Counted from the first letter of the stretch, positions 1 through 8,546 are shown. The stretch is 64,000 bases of DNA from Acidovorax sp. FJL06 (GCF_003852545.1 NZ_QAJR01000012.1:182924-246923); one strand, 5' to 3'. The notes: a model not told the origin generated them from the letters alone. Numbers and translations: made by a program.

Positions 1-66
1 GTTTGCTATTTATTTGATAGCTTTTGGCGCTTGATGATCGCGCGCAGAGGGCCATTCTGGCTTGAA
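1..66 (+). repeat. interspersed repeat family 1, copy a (window edge)
   Basis: This AT-richer stretch begins with TTTGCTATTTATTTGATAGC and continues with GGCGCTTGATGATC and AGGGCCATTCTGGCTTG. The same order of blocks (TTGCTA..., TAGCT, GCGCTT, GCG..AG, GGCC) recurs at 4115, 4540, 29287, 43050, 47473 and 59764. It looks like one copy of an interspersed intergenic repeat, possibly cut by the window edge. Nothing codes here. Confidence 0.55.
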
Positions 67-206
67 AAAGCGTGGTAGATGGCCGCAGGGCTTTGGTGGC
101 CTTCACGCACCCGGGCCGGATAGGCAAGAGGGGCTACCAACAAGTAACATGCTCGGGCTTTTCGGTGCTTATCAACCGCCCCCTGGGGCTTTATGGAGAC
201 AACACG

Positions 207-587
207 ATGTTCAGTCATGTGATGGTCGGCGTGAACGACCTGGAGGTGTCGAAGGCGTTTTACGACGCGCTGCTCGGCACGCTGGATGTGCCACCCGGCA
301 TTGCCAACAAGAACCGCTATTTCTACCGCGGCCCGCACGGCACCTTTGGCATCACCACGCCCATCAACGGCGAGCCCGCCACGTTTGCCAATGGCGGCAC
401 CATCGGGTTTGCGATGCAGTCGCCCGAGCAGGCCGACGCCTTCCACGCGGCTGGGGTGGCGAATGGCGGCACCACCTGCGAAGACCCGCCGGGCTGGCGC
501 GAAGGCACGGGCGGCAGGCTGTACCTGGCCTACGTGCGCGACCCGGACGGCAACAAGCTCTGCGCGCTGCACCGCCCGCCCAAGTGA
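207..587 (+). CDS. VOC (glyoxalase/bleomycin-resistance) family protein
   Basis: This 126-residue single-domain protein belongs to the vicinal oxygen chelate superfamily. It opens with FSHVMVGVNDLEVSKAFYD, the usual first beta strand and helix, and ends with the strand RDPDGNKLCALH. The ATG at 207 is preferred over an upstream in-frame ATG at 72 because GGAG lies at 195-198 and homology begins here. Members bind a metal and act as lyases, dioxygenases or resistance proteins. The substrate cannot be told from sequence. It stands alone, convergent with the next gene. Confidence 0.85.
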   Translation: MFSHVMVGVNDLEVSKAFYDALLGTLDVPPGIANKNRYFYRGPHGTFGITTPINGEPATFANGGTIGFAMQSPEQADAFHAAGVANGGTTCEDPPGWREGTGGRLYLAYVRDPDGNKLCALHRPPK

Positions 588-594
588 TGCGGGT

Positions 595-1329
595 TCAGGC
601 GCTCTGGGCGCCGGGTCGCCGCACGGCGCGCACCTTGCCGCTGCCCCCGCCACCGCAGTAGAAGAGGCCTGCCCCGTCGGATTCGAGCCCGCTCACGCCC
701 ACGCCTGCGGGCATGTCCAGCTGCTGCAGCACGGCGCCGCTGGTGGGGTCGATGTGGCGCAGGCTGCTTTCTTCGCCCTCCCAGGTGCCGTGCCACAGCT
801 CGCCGTCCACCCAGGTCACGCCGGTGACGAAGCGGTTGGATTCGATGGTGCGGCGGACCGCGCCCGTGGCGGGGTCGATCTGGTGGATCTTGCGGTCGCG
901 GTATTGGCCCACCCACAGGCTGCCTTCGGCCCAGGTCAGGCCCGAGTCGTTACCGCCGCCCGGCGCGGGGATGGTGGCCAGCACCTGGCCCGTGGCAGGG
1001 TCGATCTTGTCGATGCGCGCCTCGGCGATCTGGTAGAGGTGCGTGCCGTCAAACGCCGTGCCCGCGTCGCACACCACGTCCAGCGTGCGGGTGGTGGCGC
1101 CGCTGGCCGGGTCAAAACCCACCAGGTGCTCGCCCGTGGCGGCCCACACGCGCTGGCCGTCGTGCGTCACGCCGTGGATGGCGCTGGCTCCGTTGAAGGG
1201 GCCGTACTCGCGCACGACCTCGGCAGGGCGGCGCGAGGCAATGGGCAGCTGCAGGTGCGATGGGGGCGTGTCGCCGGGCTGGCTGCTGCAGGCGGTGTCG
1301 CGGGTCGTTTCAAGGGGGGTGTCGGTCAT
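595..1329 (-). CDS. beta-propeller (NHL/Vgb-like) protein
   Basis: This 244-residue protein is built of about five repeats of roughly 40 residues, each carrying a pattern like (I/F)DPA(S/T)G followed by a hydrophobic strand and a W-containing strand (LWVGQY, LWHGTW, VWAATG). That is the layout of a small beta-propeller like virginiamycin B lyase or NHL proteins. No N-terminal signal sequence is seen, so it is probably cytoplasmic. It is transcribed with the HTH gene immediately upstream (1399-2658), about 70 bp away, and probably works with it. The function is not known. Confidence 0.7.
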   Translation of the reverse strand: MTDTPLETTRDTACSSQPGDTPPSHLQLPIASRRPAEVVREYGPFNGASAIHGVTHDGQRVWAATGEHLVGFDPASGATTRTLDVVCDAGTAFDGTHLYQIAEARIDKIDPATGQVLATIPAPGGGNDSGLTWAEGSLWVGQYRDRKIHQIDPATGAVRRTIESNRFVTGVTWVDGELWHGTWEGEESSLRHIDPTSGAVLQQLDMPAGVGVSGLESDGAGLFYCGGGGSGKVRAVRRPGAQSA

Positions 1330-1398
1330 GTCGATGGCTCCTTGCGGGGGGGGCCCGGTGCACGCGGACGGGGTGGTGCGGTGGGTGGTGTGGCCACT

Positions 1399-2658
1399 TT
1401 AGGGATTTGGCTGCGTGGTGGGGAGTAACAAGATCGTCGTGAATCCCAGCAGCGGCGCGGCCACCCAGCGGCGGGCACGGGCCTGGCCGATGGCGCGCAC
1501 CTGGCCGTTGCTTTCCAGCGCGGCCAGCGCGCGCTGCACGGTGCGCTGGCTGTCGCCCAGGGCCAGTGCCAGGGCCGATGTGGACCAGGCCGCGCCGTCG
1601 GCGAGCAGCGCCAGCAGTGCGCCCTGTGCGCCATCCACCGGCGGCGCGAGCACAGCCACGGCGCGGCCATCCAAAGGCCGCAGCACAAAGCCGCGCGCTG
1701 TGGCCTCCACGCCCGCCAGCGGCGCGATGAGTTTGCGCAGGCGGCCCATCTCCACGCGCAGGCGAGCGCGGTGGGTGTCGTCGGGGTGGCGGGTGCGGAA
1801 CACGCTGGCAATCAGCGCCTCGCGGTCCACATCGCCGGGCCAGGCCTGGGCCAGCGCGCGCACCAGCGCAAACAGCACGGGGCGGCGCGCCAGGGGCAGC
1901 GCTGCGCCACCCGCATGCACCGCGTGGCGGCAGGCATCGACCACCAGCATGTGGCCGGATGCGCGCAGTGCGGCCACGTCCTGCAGCCGCAGCGCTTGTT
2001 CGCCGCCCGGCCCCAGCAGGCGGGCGGCGGGCTGGGCCAGCAGCGCACGCGCATGGGCCACCTCGGCCTGCAGGGCGGGCACGCCAGCGTGTTGCGCGGC
2101 CCGTTCGGCGTGTTGCAGGGCGGCGTGGGCGGTGTCGATGTGCAGGGCTCGCAGCGCCAGTTCCGCGCGGGTGAGTGCGGCCACGGTGGCCAGCGGGGCG
2201 GGCAGGTGTGTGGGCGTGGGCGCACCGTCGGCCGGGCGGGCTGCCAGCACGGCAGAAGCCTCTGCCAGCCGCCCCAGCAGCACCAGCCTGCGCGCCGCCA
2301 CCAGCCGGGCCTGCAGCGCGTTGGTGGTGTCGCCGTGGGCCTGCAGCGTATGGGCCGCTGCCAGCAGGGCTGCGGGGCCCTTGCTGCCATCGCCGCCCAG
2401 GTCGCGCTGCGCCAGGGCCACCTCGGCCTCGGCCACCACACAGCGGGCGCGGGCCACGCTCTCGTGGGCCCCAAACGCACGGGCGGCGCGGCGCAGCAGT
2501 TCGCGGGCGCGCGGGTGTTCGCCCAGCTGGGCCATGGCAATGCCGCGCAGGGCCAGCGCCGGCGGGTCGTCGCGCAAGGCCACGCGCTGCAGCGCGGTGA
2601 GGGCGTCGCCCGCCGCCAGCGCACGGGCGGCGGCAGAGATCATCGAATCCATGCCCAC
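1399..2658 (-). CDS. HTH / winged-helix regulator with TPR-like N-terminal half
   Basis: This is a 419-residue protein. The first ~230 residues are alanine- and leucine-rich helical hairpins (ALRGIAMAQLGEHPRARELL), typical of TPR-like solenoids. Roughly residues 240-330 look like an OmpR/BTAD-type winged helix (ASVFRTRHPDDTHRARLRVE...). A second HTH-like segment (STSALALALGDSQRTVQRAL) sits near the C-terminus. It is probably a transcription regulator controlling itself and the beta-propeller gene downstream. Three in-frame ATGs lie within the first eight codons, so the exact start is open. The 5' end is divergent from the methyltransferase gene. Confidence 0.7.
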   Translation of the reverse strand: MGMDSMISAAARALAAGDALTALQRVALRDDPPALALRGIAMAQLGEHPRARELLRRAARAFGAHESVARARCVVAEAEVALAQRDLGGDGSKGPAALLAAAHTLQAHGDTTNALQARLVAARRLVLLGRLAEASAVLAARPADGAPTPTHLPAPLATVAALTRAELALRALHIDTAHAALQHAERAAQHAGVPALQAEVAHARALLAQPAARLLGPGGEQALRLQDVAALRASGHMLVVDACRHAVHAGGAALPLARRPVLFALVRALAQAWPGDVDREALIASVFRTRHPDDTHRARLRVEMGRLRKLIAPLAGVEATARGFVLRPLDGRAVAVLAPPVDGAQGALLALLADGAAWSTSALALALGDSQRTVQRALAALESNGQVRAIGQARARRWVAAPLLGFTTILLLPTTQPNP

Positions 2659-2734
2659 AGACTACACGCCCCCAAAAGATGAGGTGCGGGATACTCTCGC
2701 CCTCCCTGTCTTCCCTGCCCACAAGGACCGCCCA

Positions 2735-3343
2735 TTGAAATCCGCCAGCGCCACCACCTTCGACGAGGCCTACTACCAACGCTTTTACTTCGACAAGAAA
2801 ACCAGCGTGGTGGACCCGCAGCACATGGAGCGCCTGGGCACCTTTGTGTGCAGCTACCTCAAGTACCTGCGCGTGCCGGTCCATCGCGTGCTCGACGTGG
2901 GCTGCGGCATCGGTTTGTGGAAGGACATCGTGGCGCAGCACTTTCCCGCAGCGAGCTACCAGGGTGTGGAGTTCAGCCCCTACCTGTGCGAGCGCTTTGG
3001 CTGGCAGCAGGGGTCGGTGGTGGACTATGTGGCCGATGAGCCCTTTGACTTCGTGATCTGCCAGGGCGTGCTGCCCTACCTGAGCCCGCCCGATCTGAAG
3101 ACCGCGCTGCACAACCTGGGGCGCCTGTGCAAAGGCGCGCTGTATGTCGAGGCCGTCTCGCGCGAGGACTACGAACGCGACATCATCGACGAGGACCTGA
3201 CCGACAACCGCGTGTTCCGCCACCGGGCGGAGCTGTACCGGCGCGGCCTGCAGCAGGGCGCCATCGAGCTGGGCGGCGGCGTGTGGCTGAGCCGAAAGGC
3301 CGAGCTGCCGCTGTTTGCGCTGGAACAAGCGGCCGGGCTGTGA
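2735..3343 (+). CDS. class I SAM-dependent methyltransferase
   Basis: A Rossmann-type methyltransferase of about 202 residues. Motif I is VLDVGCGIGLWKDIV, followed by an acidic residue at the end of strand 2 (GVEFSPYLC) and motif IV/V FDFVICQGVLPYL. I start it at TTG 2735, with AAGGA seven bases upstream. An ATG at 2651 in the same frame would add 28 residues and overlap the divergent regulator by 8 bp. The target is not known. The stop codon overlaps the GTG start of the DTW-domain gene, so the two are translationally coupled. Confidence 0.75.
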   Translation: MKSASATTFDEAYYQRFYFDKKTSVVDPQHMERLGTFVCSYLKYLRVPVHRVLDVGCGIGLWKDIVAQHFPAASYQGVEFSPYLCERFGWQQGSVVDYVADEPFDFVICQGVLPYLSPPDLKTALHNLGRLCKGALYVEAVSREDYERDIIDEDLTDNRVFRHRAELYRRGLQQGAIELGGGVWLSRKAELPLFALEQAAGL

Positions 3344-4113
3344 GCTGGGCCCCCACCCCGCCCCCCACGCCGCATGCGGTGTCGCGCCTGCGCGCCGAGC
3401 GCCTGGCCCGCAGCGCCAAGCCCTTCCTGGCCCGCGGCGGCCCCAAGGGCGAGCGCTGCGCGGGCTGCCGCCTGGTGCCCAGCCACTGCATTTGCGCACT
3501 GCGCCCGGCGGTGCCCACGCGCGCGGGCATGTGCCTGCTGATGGCCGACATCGAGCCCCTCAAACCCAGCAACACCGGCTGGCTGATCGCCGACGTGGTG
3601 GCCGACACCTATGCGTTTGGCTGGGCGCGCACCGAGGTGCAGCCGGGCCTGCTCGCGCTGCTGGCCGACCCTGCGTGGCAGCCGGTTGTGGTGTTCCCCG
3701 GCGAGTTCGTGACGCCCGAGCGGGTGGTCCACGACCTGGCGGTGCCCCGAGCCGGGGCCGAACCGGCATCGGCCAAGCGCCCGCTGTTCATCCTGCTCGA
3801 CGCCACCTGGCCCGAGGCGCGCAAGATGTTCCGCAAAAGCCCCTACCTCGACCGCTTTCCGGTGCTGAGCCTGGCGCCCGAACAGATCTCGCGCTACCAG
3901 CTGCGCCGCTCGCGCCGCGACGACCACTTCTGCACCAGCGAGGTGGCCAGCCTGTGCCTGGAGCTGGCGGGCGAGGCGCAGGCCGCGCAGGTGCTGGACG
4001 CCTACCTCGACGTCTTCACCCGCCACTACCTGCAGTCCAAGCACCAGCTGCCGGTGGCGGCCGATGACCCGACGCACCTGCGCTTGCAGGCGGTGGCCCA
4101 GAGGTCGGGATAA
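3340..4113 (+). CDS. tapT: DTW domain protein, tRNA-uridine aminocarboxypropyltransferase
   Basis: A 257-residue DTW-domain protein of the TapT/YfiP family. In E. coli this family adds a 3-amino-3-carboxypropyl group from SAM to uridine 47 of tRNA (acp3U). A cysteine cluster, CAGC...CIC, lies near residues 39-52, and the family motif appears as LLDATWPEARKM near residue 154. The start is GTG, overlapping the preceding stop as GTGA. The C-terminal part (YLQSKHQLPV) matches the usual end of the family. The assignment rests on the DTW motif and cysteine cluster. Whether it acts at U47 or another tRNA site is inferred. Confidence 0.85.
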   Translation: MSWAPTPPPTPHAVSRLRAERLARSAKPFLARGGPKGERCAGCRLVPSHCICALRPAVPTRAGMCLLMADIEPLKPSNTGWLIADVVADTYAFGWARTEVQPGLLALLADPAWQPVVVFPGEFVTPERVVHDLAVPRAGAEPASAKRPLFILLDATWPEARKMFRKSPYLDRFPVLSLAPEQISRYQLRRSRRDDHFCTSEVASLCLELAGEAQAAQVLDAYLDVFTRHYLQSKHQLPVAADDPTHLRLQAVAQRSG

Positions 4114-4114
4114 C

Positions 4115-4180
4115 AAATACTCCTGATTTAATAGCTTATTGCGCTTATCCATCAAGCCATAGCGGCCTGTTTGGCTTGCA
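4115..4180 (+). repeat. interspersed repeat family 1, copy b
   Basis: The block order is ACTCCTGATTTAATAGCTTA, GCGCTTATCCATCAAGC, then TAGCGGCC and GGCTTGC. It aligns well with the reverse complement of the copy at 29287-29352, including the leading ACTCCTGATTT. It fills the gap after the DTW gene and before the zinc-ribbon gene. Confidence 0.7.
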
Positions 4181-4287
4181 GGCCAGCCCTTGCGCCCTGT
4201 GGGGCGGCTTCGGTGCTATACAGTAGCCGCCCCATCGCACTCCTCACCAACCCCCCCTACACCGGCCTGCCCAGGCCCTCCCCCACC

Positions 4288-4539
4288 ATGACCAAAGACC
4301 CGGCCCGCCAACGAGAACTGCAACCCATGGCCCTGTGCGAGCCCTGCCAGGGCATCCAGCGCAACTGGCGCAAGGCCCCCGGCCACGCCGAGCTGGTGCA
4401 GCGCGGCAACCGCAAGGAAGACCGCGACCACGGCCCCGTGACCTTTACCCGCTATGTGTGCGACCGCTGCGGCACGGCGTGGGAGTACGAGAACGACAAG
4501 ACCAACCAGCAGGCAGGCTGGTCGGTGGTGGGGCGGTGA
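4288..4539 (+). CDS. small CxxC/CxxC zinc-ribbon-like protein
   Basis: This 83-residue protein has two cysteine pairs, CEPC near residue 17 and CDRC near residue 58, spaced as in a zinc ribbon. A charged middle (RGNRKEDRDHG) and the segment YVCDRCGTAWEYEND lie between and after them. The ATG at 4288 is used because the upstream extension is proline-rich and unlike a protein start. No RBS of note is visible. The function is not known; it may be a small nucleic-acid-binding or structural zinc protein. Confidence 0.6.
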   Translation: MTKDPARQRELQPMALCEPCQGIQRNWRKAPGHAELVQRGNRKEDRDHGPVTFTRYVCDRCGTAWEYENDKTNQQAGWSVVGR

Positions 4540-4598
4540 AAAATTGCTACTAAAGTGGTAGCTGTTTGCGCTTGATGGATAAGCGCTAGCGGTTGATA
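4540..4598 (+). repeat. interspersed repeat family 1, copy c
   Basis: The blocks AAATTGCTACTAAAGTGGTA, GCTGTTTGCGCTTGATGG and ATAAGCGCTAGCGG form the clearest copy of the family in the window. GCGCTTGATGGATAAGCGC can fold as a hairpin. The distal end supplies the TAG stop and last codons of the minus-strand yjjJ gene (stop at 4586-4588). Confidence 0.75.
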
Positions 4599-5929
4599 TG
4601 GTCACCATTCTCGGCCGCAATGGCCCGGAAATCTGCTGACACCCGCTCGTCCGCCGCAGCCGCCTGCCAGAACACCCGCGCCAGCCGCTGCGCCTCGTCC
4701 CACTCCCCCAGCGTGGCGGCCGTGGGCTGCTGCGGGCGGCTGGCAAAGTCGCGCGGCACCAGCTCGCCGCTCACCGGGGCGTACAGCATGGGCAGCATGT
4801 CGTAGGTGGGGGACAGCGCCCAGTCGTCGTCCTTCAGCACCAGCGAGATGTTGCCGTAGTGCCGGTCGGTGTTGGCGATGAGCTGGCCGTAGGCCTCCAG
4901 CAGGCGCAGCGTGCGGGCATCGGCTTGTGTGAGCAGGTGGCGCGCCGCCATGCGGTCGGCGGTGGCGGCCCAGTTGTCCATCTCGCCCACGTACTCGGCG
5001 TTGTAGACCTGCAGCGACACCATGCCGATGCGCCCGGCCAGGTCCCGCCCCTGCGCGTCGTCCGCCAGGGGCGTGCGGTCAAACCGTTCCGACTCCAGAA
5101 ACACCCGCCCCGCACCCATGAACAGCTGCGTGGGTGCAGCGGGCAGCCCCGCCTGGGCCAGCGTGCACAGCGCCAGGTGCTCGCACACCAGCAGGTCGCG
5201 CATGCGCTGGTCGGCGGGGGCGTCGCCGGCGGGCGAGAACTTCACGATCACATGCCGCCCCGCAGCGATGGTGCAGAACTTGGGCTGCTCGCCCCCGGCC
5301 GACGAGCCCGGATGGGTGCCCAGCATGGCCTGTTCGGCCAGCAGCGGGTAGTCGGCGCTGGACGCCACCCGCGATGCGCGCGCGGGCAGCGTGTGAAAAC
5401 GCTGGAACGCGGCCTCGCCCATGATGAGGTTGCCCGGCAGGTCGTCGCCATACAGCGTCATTGCGCGCAGCACGTCGTCGTCGCTCCAGTGGCGTGGGTC
5501 GTGGCCCAGCTGCAGCGCGGGGTGGGCATGCGCAAAGGTGCGGCCCATGAAGCCCTGGGGCCGCATGTCGTCCAGAAACCAGGGCAGGCCATCGTGCCGC
5601 GCGCTCACGCCGTCGGCCTCGTCCACCCAGAACGCGCCGCCCGCAAGCGGCACCATGCGCGCAAACGGGGACGGGCGGCCCTGCGCGTCGATGCGCATCA
5701 CCCGCACCTCGCTGCCCACGCCGGGCACGTTGCGCGGCAGCACATAGCGCTGCGAGCGCGCTGCGCCCACCTTTTGCACCTGGCCTGCATGGATCAGCGG
5801 CGCCAGCGCCCGCGACACCGTGGGCTGGCTCACGCCCAGCAGCGCCTGCAGCTCGGCGCTGGTCAGCACGCCGCCCTGGCGGCGCAAGGCCAGCAGGGCT
5901 TTGGAGGAGAGTTCGTGGGGGGTGGACAT
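4586..5929 (-). CDS. yjjJ: YjjJ (HipH) type HipA-family toxin/kinase-like protein
   Basis: This 447-residue protein has the YjjJ architecture. An N-terminal winged HTH (residues ~1-65; LLGVSQPTVSRALAPLIHAG) is fused to a HipA-type kinase fold. Visible kinase elements are the glycine-rich loop SSAGGEQPK (~residue 210), a lysine strand VIVKFSP, NTDRHYGN at 353-360 (catalytic loop) and PTYDMLP near 375 (metal-binding loop). E. coli YjjJ is an orphan HipA homologue reported to be toxic. No hipB-like antitoxin gene is adjacent, and the built-in HTH may serve autoregulation. The last codons and stop overlap an interspersed repeat. Confidence 0.88.
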   Translation of the reverse strand: MSTPHELSSKALLALRRQGGVLTSAELQALLGVSQPTVSRALAPLIHAGQVQKVGAARSQRYVLPRNVPGVGSEVRVMRIDAQGRPSPFARMVPLAGGAFWVDEADGVSARHDGLPWFLDDMRPQGFMGRTFAHAHPALQLGHDPRHWSDDDVLRAMTLYGDDLPGNLIMGEAAFQRFHTLPARASRVASSADYPLLAEQAMLGTHPGSSAGGEQPKFCTIAAGRHVIVKFSPAGDAPADQRMRDLLVCEHLALCTLAQAGLPAAPTQLFMGAGRVFLESERFDRTPLADDAQGRDLAGRIGMVSLQVYNAEYVGEMDNWAATADRMAARHLLTQADARTLRLLEAYGQLIANTDRHYGNISLVLKDDDWALSPTYDMLPMLYAPVSGELVPRDFASRPQQPTAATLGEWDEAQRLARVFWQAAAADERVSADFRAIAAENGDHINR

Positions 5930-6031
5930 GAATGATTATATGAATAGATAAATTAGTATCAATTCATATTGAAATCAATGATTTGCTTGATGTTGTGAAT
6001 AGAAAATTAGGATAAAAAAGTTCGCTGCATG
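5930..6031. promoter_or_regulatory. AT-rich divergent control region with inverted repeat, upstream of yjjJ
   Basis: This ~100-bp stretch is strikingly AT-rich for this genome. It contains perfect 8-bp inverted arms, ATATGAAT at 5938-5945 and ATTCATAT at 5962-5969, with a second AATTAG/TTGAAATCAATGA-type stretch beyond. It lies directly in front of yjjJ and is likely its promoter and operator, possibly bound by the HTH domain of YjjJ itself. That last point is inference. Confidence 0.45.
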
Positions 6032-6104
6032 AGGGTTGCAGACTGCCACAGGGGCACCTTTTGCATCGTCCCGTGTCCCACCGCCTTCCGAGGAGACTCC
6101 ACCC

Positions 6105-6680
6105 ATGCCCCACCGCCGCCGCTTTCTTGCCACCACCACCCGCAGCCTGGCCCTGGGCAGCGTGGCCCTGTTCATCGGCTGCGGCGCGCTGGCCCAGCCC
6201 AGCTACACCGTGCCGCTGGCGCAACTGCAGGAGATGGTGGCCACCAAGTTCCCGCGCAGCGTGCCGGTGCAGGGCCTGTTCGATTTGAACCTGCAGGCGC
6301 CCCAGTTGCGCCTGCTGCCCGCCGTGAACCGCCTGGGCGCCATCCTGGCCGTGGACGCTGCGGGCCCCGCGCTGCGGCGCAGCCACGCAGGCACCTTCGA
6401 TGTGTCGTTTGCGCTGCGCTACGAGGCCAGCGACCGCACGCTGCGCGCGCACCAGATCCGGCTGGGGCGGCTGGACTTCCCCACCCTCAAGCCCGCCGTC
6501 ACCGACCTGCTCAACGCCTACGGCCCGGTGCTGGCCGAGCAGTCGCTGCGCGAAGTCACGCTGCACCAGCTGCGCCCGCAGGACACGGCGGTGTTTGACG
6601 GCCTGGGCCTGCAGCCGGGGCCCATCACCGTGACGGCCAAGGGGCTGGAGGTGGCGTTTGTGCGCAAGCCGCCCGGATGA
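6105..6680 (+). CDS. DUF1439-like exported (lipo)protein
   Basis: A 191-residue exported protein. The start MPHRRRFLATTTRSL has an arginine-rich head, a hydrophobic stretch (LALGSVALFIGCGALA) and a cysteine in an imperfect lipobox (FIGC). The rest resembles the YceB/DUF1439 family: a first strand TVPLAQLQEMVATKFP, then two-stranded lipid-binding-type repeats ending QPGPITVTAKGLEVAFV. GAGGAGA lies 8-14 bases upstream of the ATG at 6105. It is probably a periplasmic or membrane-anchored protein; its role is unknown. Confidence 0.7.
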   Translation: MPHRRRFLATTTRSLALGSVALFIGCGALAQPSYTVPLAQLQEMVATKFPRSVPVQGLFDLNLQAPQLRLLPAVNRLGAILAVDAAGPALRRSHAGTFDVSFALRYEASDRTLRAHQIRLGRLDFPTLKPAVTDLLNAYGPVLAEQSLREVTLHQLRPQDTAVFDGLGLQPGPITVTAKGLEVAFVRKPPG

Positions 6681-6701
6681 CGCGCCCCAGGGTGGCACGC
6701 C

Positions 6702-7625
6702 CTAGTCCGCCCGCACCCGCTGCGCAAAGCCGCGCTGGCTGAACTGCTCCACCACAAAGTCCACAAACACCCGCGTGCGCGCGGGCAGCAGCTTTTTGCT
6801 GGGGTAGTACAGCATGGTCGGCCCGGCATCGGCCCACCAGCTGGGCAGCAGGCGCACCAGGTCACCACGCGCCAGCCAGGGCTGTGCAAACGGCATGGGC
6901 AGCACGGTCACACCCAGGCCCATCAGCGCGGCCTGGCACATGGCCTCGGGGTCGTCAAACACCATGCGGGGGCGAAACTCCACCGGCGCGGCCTCGCCCG
7001 CCTTGTTGCGCAGGGTGACCACCGGCACGCGCCCGGTGCGGATGGCGCGGCGCGCAATGCCGTCCCAGGCCGCCAGGTCGGCGGGGTGGCGCGGCCCCTT
7101 GCGGCCCTGCAGCAGCGTGGGGGCTGCCACCACCACCAGGTGGATGGGCCCGAGCGTGCGCGCAACCATGTCGGGGTTCAGGTTCAGGCCGCCGCCAATG
7201 CCCGCGTCAAAGCCCTCGCCGATCAGGTCCACCTGCCGGTTCTCAAAACGCCAGTCGGGCTGGATGGCGGGGTAGCACTGCAAAAACTCGCCGAGCAGCG
7301 GCACCAGGTAGGCGCGGCCAAAGGCCTGGCCCATGCTCACCTTGAGCGTGCCCGCGGGCTGCTGCTCGGCCTCGGCCGCATGGTCCACCGCGTCGGCCAG
7401 CGCGGTCAGCGGCGGCCCGATCTGCGCCAGCAGGCGCTGCCCGCCGTCGGTCAGCGCCAGGCGCCGCGTGCTGCGCTGGAACAGCCGCACCCCCAGGTTG
7501 GCCTCCAGCCGCGCCACGTTCTTGCTCACCGCCGCAGGCGTGAGGCCCATCAACCGCGCGGCGGCCGAGAAGCTGCCGGACTCGGCGGACTGCACAAAGG
7601 ATTCGAGGTGGCTGAGCGGTTGCAT
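6702..7625 (-). CDS. LysR family transcriptional regulator
   Basis: A 307-residue LysR-type regulator. The N-terminal HTH (SHLESFVQSAESGSFSAAAR, then LTPAAVSKNVARLEANLGVRLF) is followed by the effector-binding domain of the CrgA/DsdC-like branch (GTLKVSMGQAFGR). I chose the ATG at 7625 because the LysR homology begins there; further in-frame codons reach back to 7667. It is divergent from the SDR gene at 7764, its probable target. The effector is not known. Confidence 0.88.
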   Translation of the reverse strand: MQPLSHLESFVQSAESGSFSAAARLMGLTPAAVSKNVARLEANLGVRLFQRSTRRLALTDGGQRLLAQIGPPLTALADAVDHAAEAEQQPAGTLKVSMGQAFGRAYLVPLLGEFLQCYPAIQPDWRFENRQVDLIGEGFDAGIGGGLNLNPDMVARTLGPIHLVVVAAPTLLQGRKGPRHPADLAAWDGIARRAIRTGRVPVVTLRNKAGEAAPVEFRPRMVFDDPEAMCQAALMGLGVTVLPMPFAQPWLARGDLVRLLPSWWADAGPTMLYYPSKKLLPARTRVFVDFVVEQFSQRGFAQRVRAD

Positions 7626-7763
7626 GGCCGGTATTTTCAACCCAGGGTTGAAATTCATCCAGCCCATTGGGGGCTACCGCGCGGGCAATGGTTTTCTGAC
7701 ACTGCAAGGGTTCCCGGTTCGTTTTCGGGCTTTTTTCATCCCCTTTTTTTTTGGAGAAACACC

Positions 7764-8546
7764 ATGTCTTCTGCATTGGCAACATCCCCTGCGCTGCATC
7801 AGCCCCTGGCGGGCAAGGCCGCATTCGTCACCGGCGGCGCGCGTGGCATTGGCGCGGCCATCGTGCGGCGCCTGGCGCGCGACGGCGCGGCCGTCGCCTT
7901 CACCTACAGCAGCTCGGCCGCACCGGCCCAGGCGCTGGTGGCGGCCATCGAAGCCGCCGGTGGCCGGGCCCTGGCCCTGCAGGCCGACAGCGCCGATGCC
8001 GTCGCCCTCACGCAGGCGGTGGACCGCGCCGCCCGCGAGCTGGGCCGCCTGGACATCCTCGTCAACAACGCGGGCGTGGCCGTGGCGGGCGTGCTGGACA
8101 GCTTTGCGCTGGCCGACTTCGACCACACGCTCAACGTGAACGTGCGCGCCGTGTTTGTGGCCACGCAGGCCGCCGTGCGCCACATGGGCCAGGGCGGCGC
8201 CTATGGCCGCGTGATCACCATCGGCAGCACCAACTCCGACCGCGTGCCATGGCCCGGCTTCAGCGTCTACGGCATGAGCAAGGCCGCCATCGTGGGCCTG
8301 ACCAAGGGCCTGGCGCGCGACCTGGGCCCGCGTGGCATCACCGTGAACAACGTGCAGCCCGGCCCCGTGAACACCGACATGAACCCGGCTGACGGCCCCA
8401 TGGCCGGCGACATGCACGGCCTGATGGCGCTGGACCGCCATGCGCACCCGGACGAGATTGCGGGCATGGTCGCGTACCTGGCCGGGCCCGAAGCGAGCAT
8501 GGTGACGGGGGCGAGCCTGCTGATTGATGGCGGGTTTGCGGCCTGA
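7764..8546 (+). CDS. SDR family NAD(P)-dependent oxidoreductase
   Basis: A 260-residue classical short-chain dehydrogenase/reductase. The cofactor motif is TGGARGIG (~residue 24), then NNAGVAVAG, catalytic Ser (IGSTNSD) and YGMSK. The family ending SMVTGASLLIDGGFAA is intact. TTGGAGAAA lies just upstream of the ATG at 7764. Closest by feel are 3-oxoacyl-ACP reductase-like or cyclic-alcohol dehydrogenases, but the substrate cannot be read. It is divergent from a LysR gene that probably controls it. Confidence 0.9.
   Translation: MSSALATSPALHQPLAGKAAFVTGGARGIGAAIVRRLARDGAAVAFTYSSSAAPAQALVAAIEAAGGRALALQADSADAVALTQAVDRAARELGRLDILVNNAGVAVAGVLDSFALADFDHTLNVNVRAVFVATQAAVRHMGQGGAYGRVITIGSTNSDRVPWPGFSVYGMSKAAIVGLTKGLARDLGPRGITVNNVQPGPVNTDMNPADGPMAGDMHGLMALDRHAHPDEIAGMVAYLAGPEASMVTGASLLIDGGFAA

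Noticed and set aside
1310-3499. 729-codon open frame on the minus strand
   Set aside because: It overlaps the HTH regulator in a different frame and the methyltransferase and DTW genes antisense. Its composition (Arg/Gly/Ala) is typical of a shadow frame.
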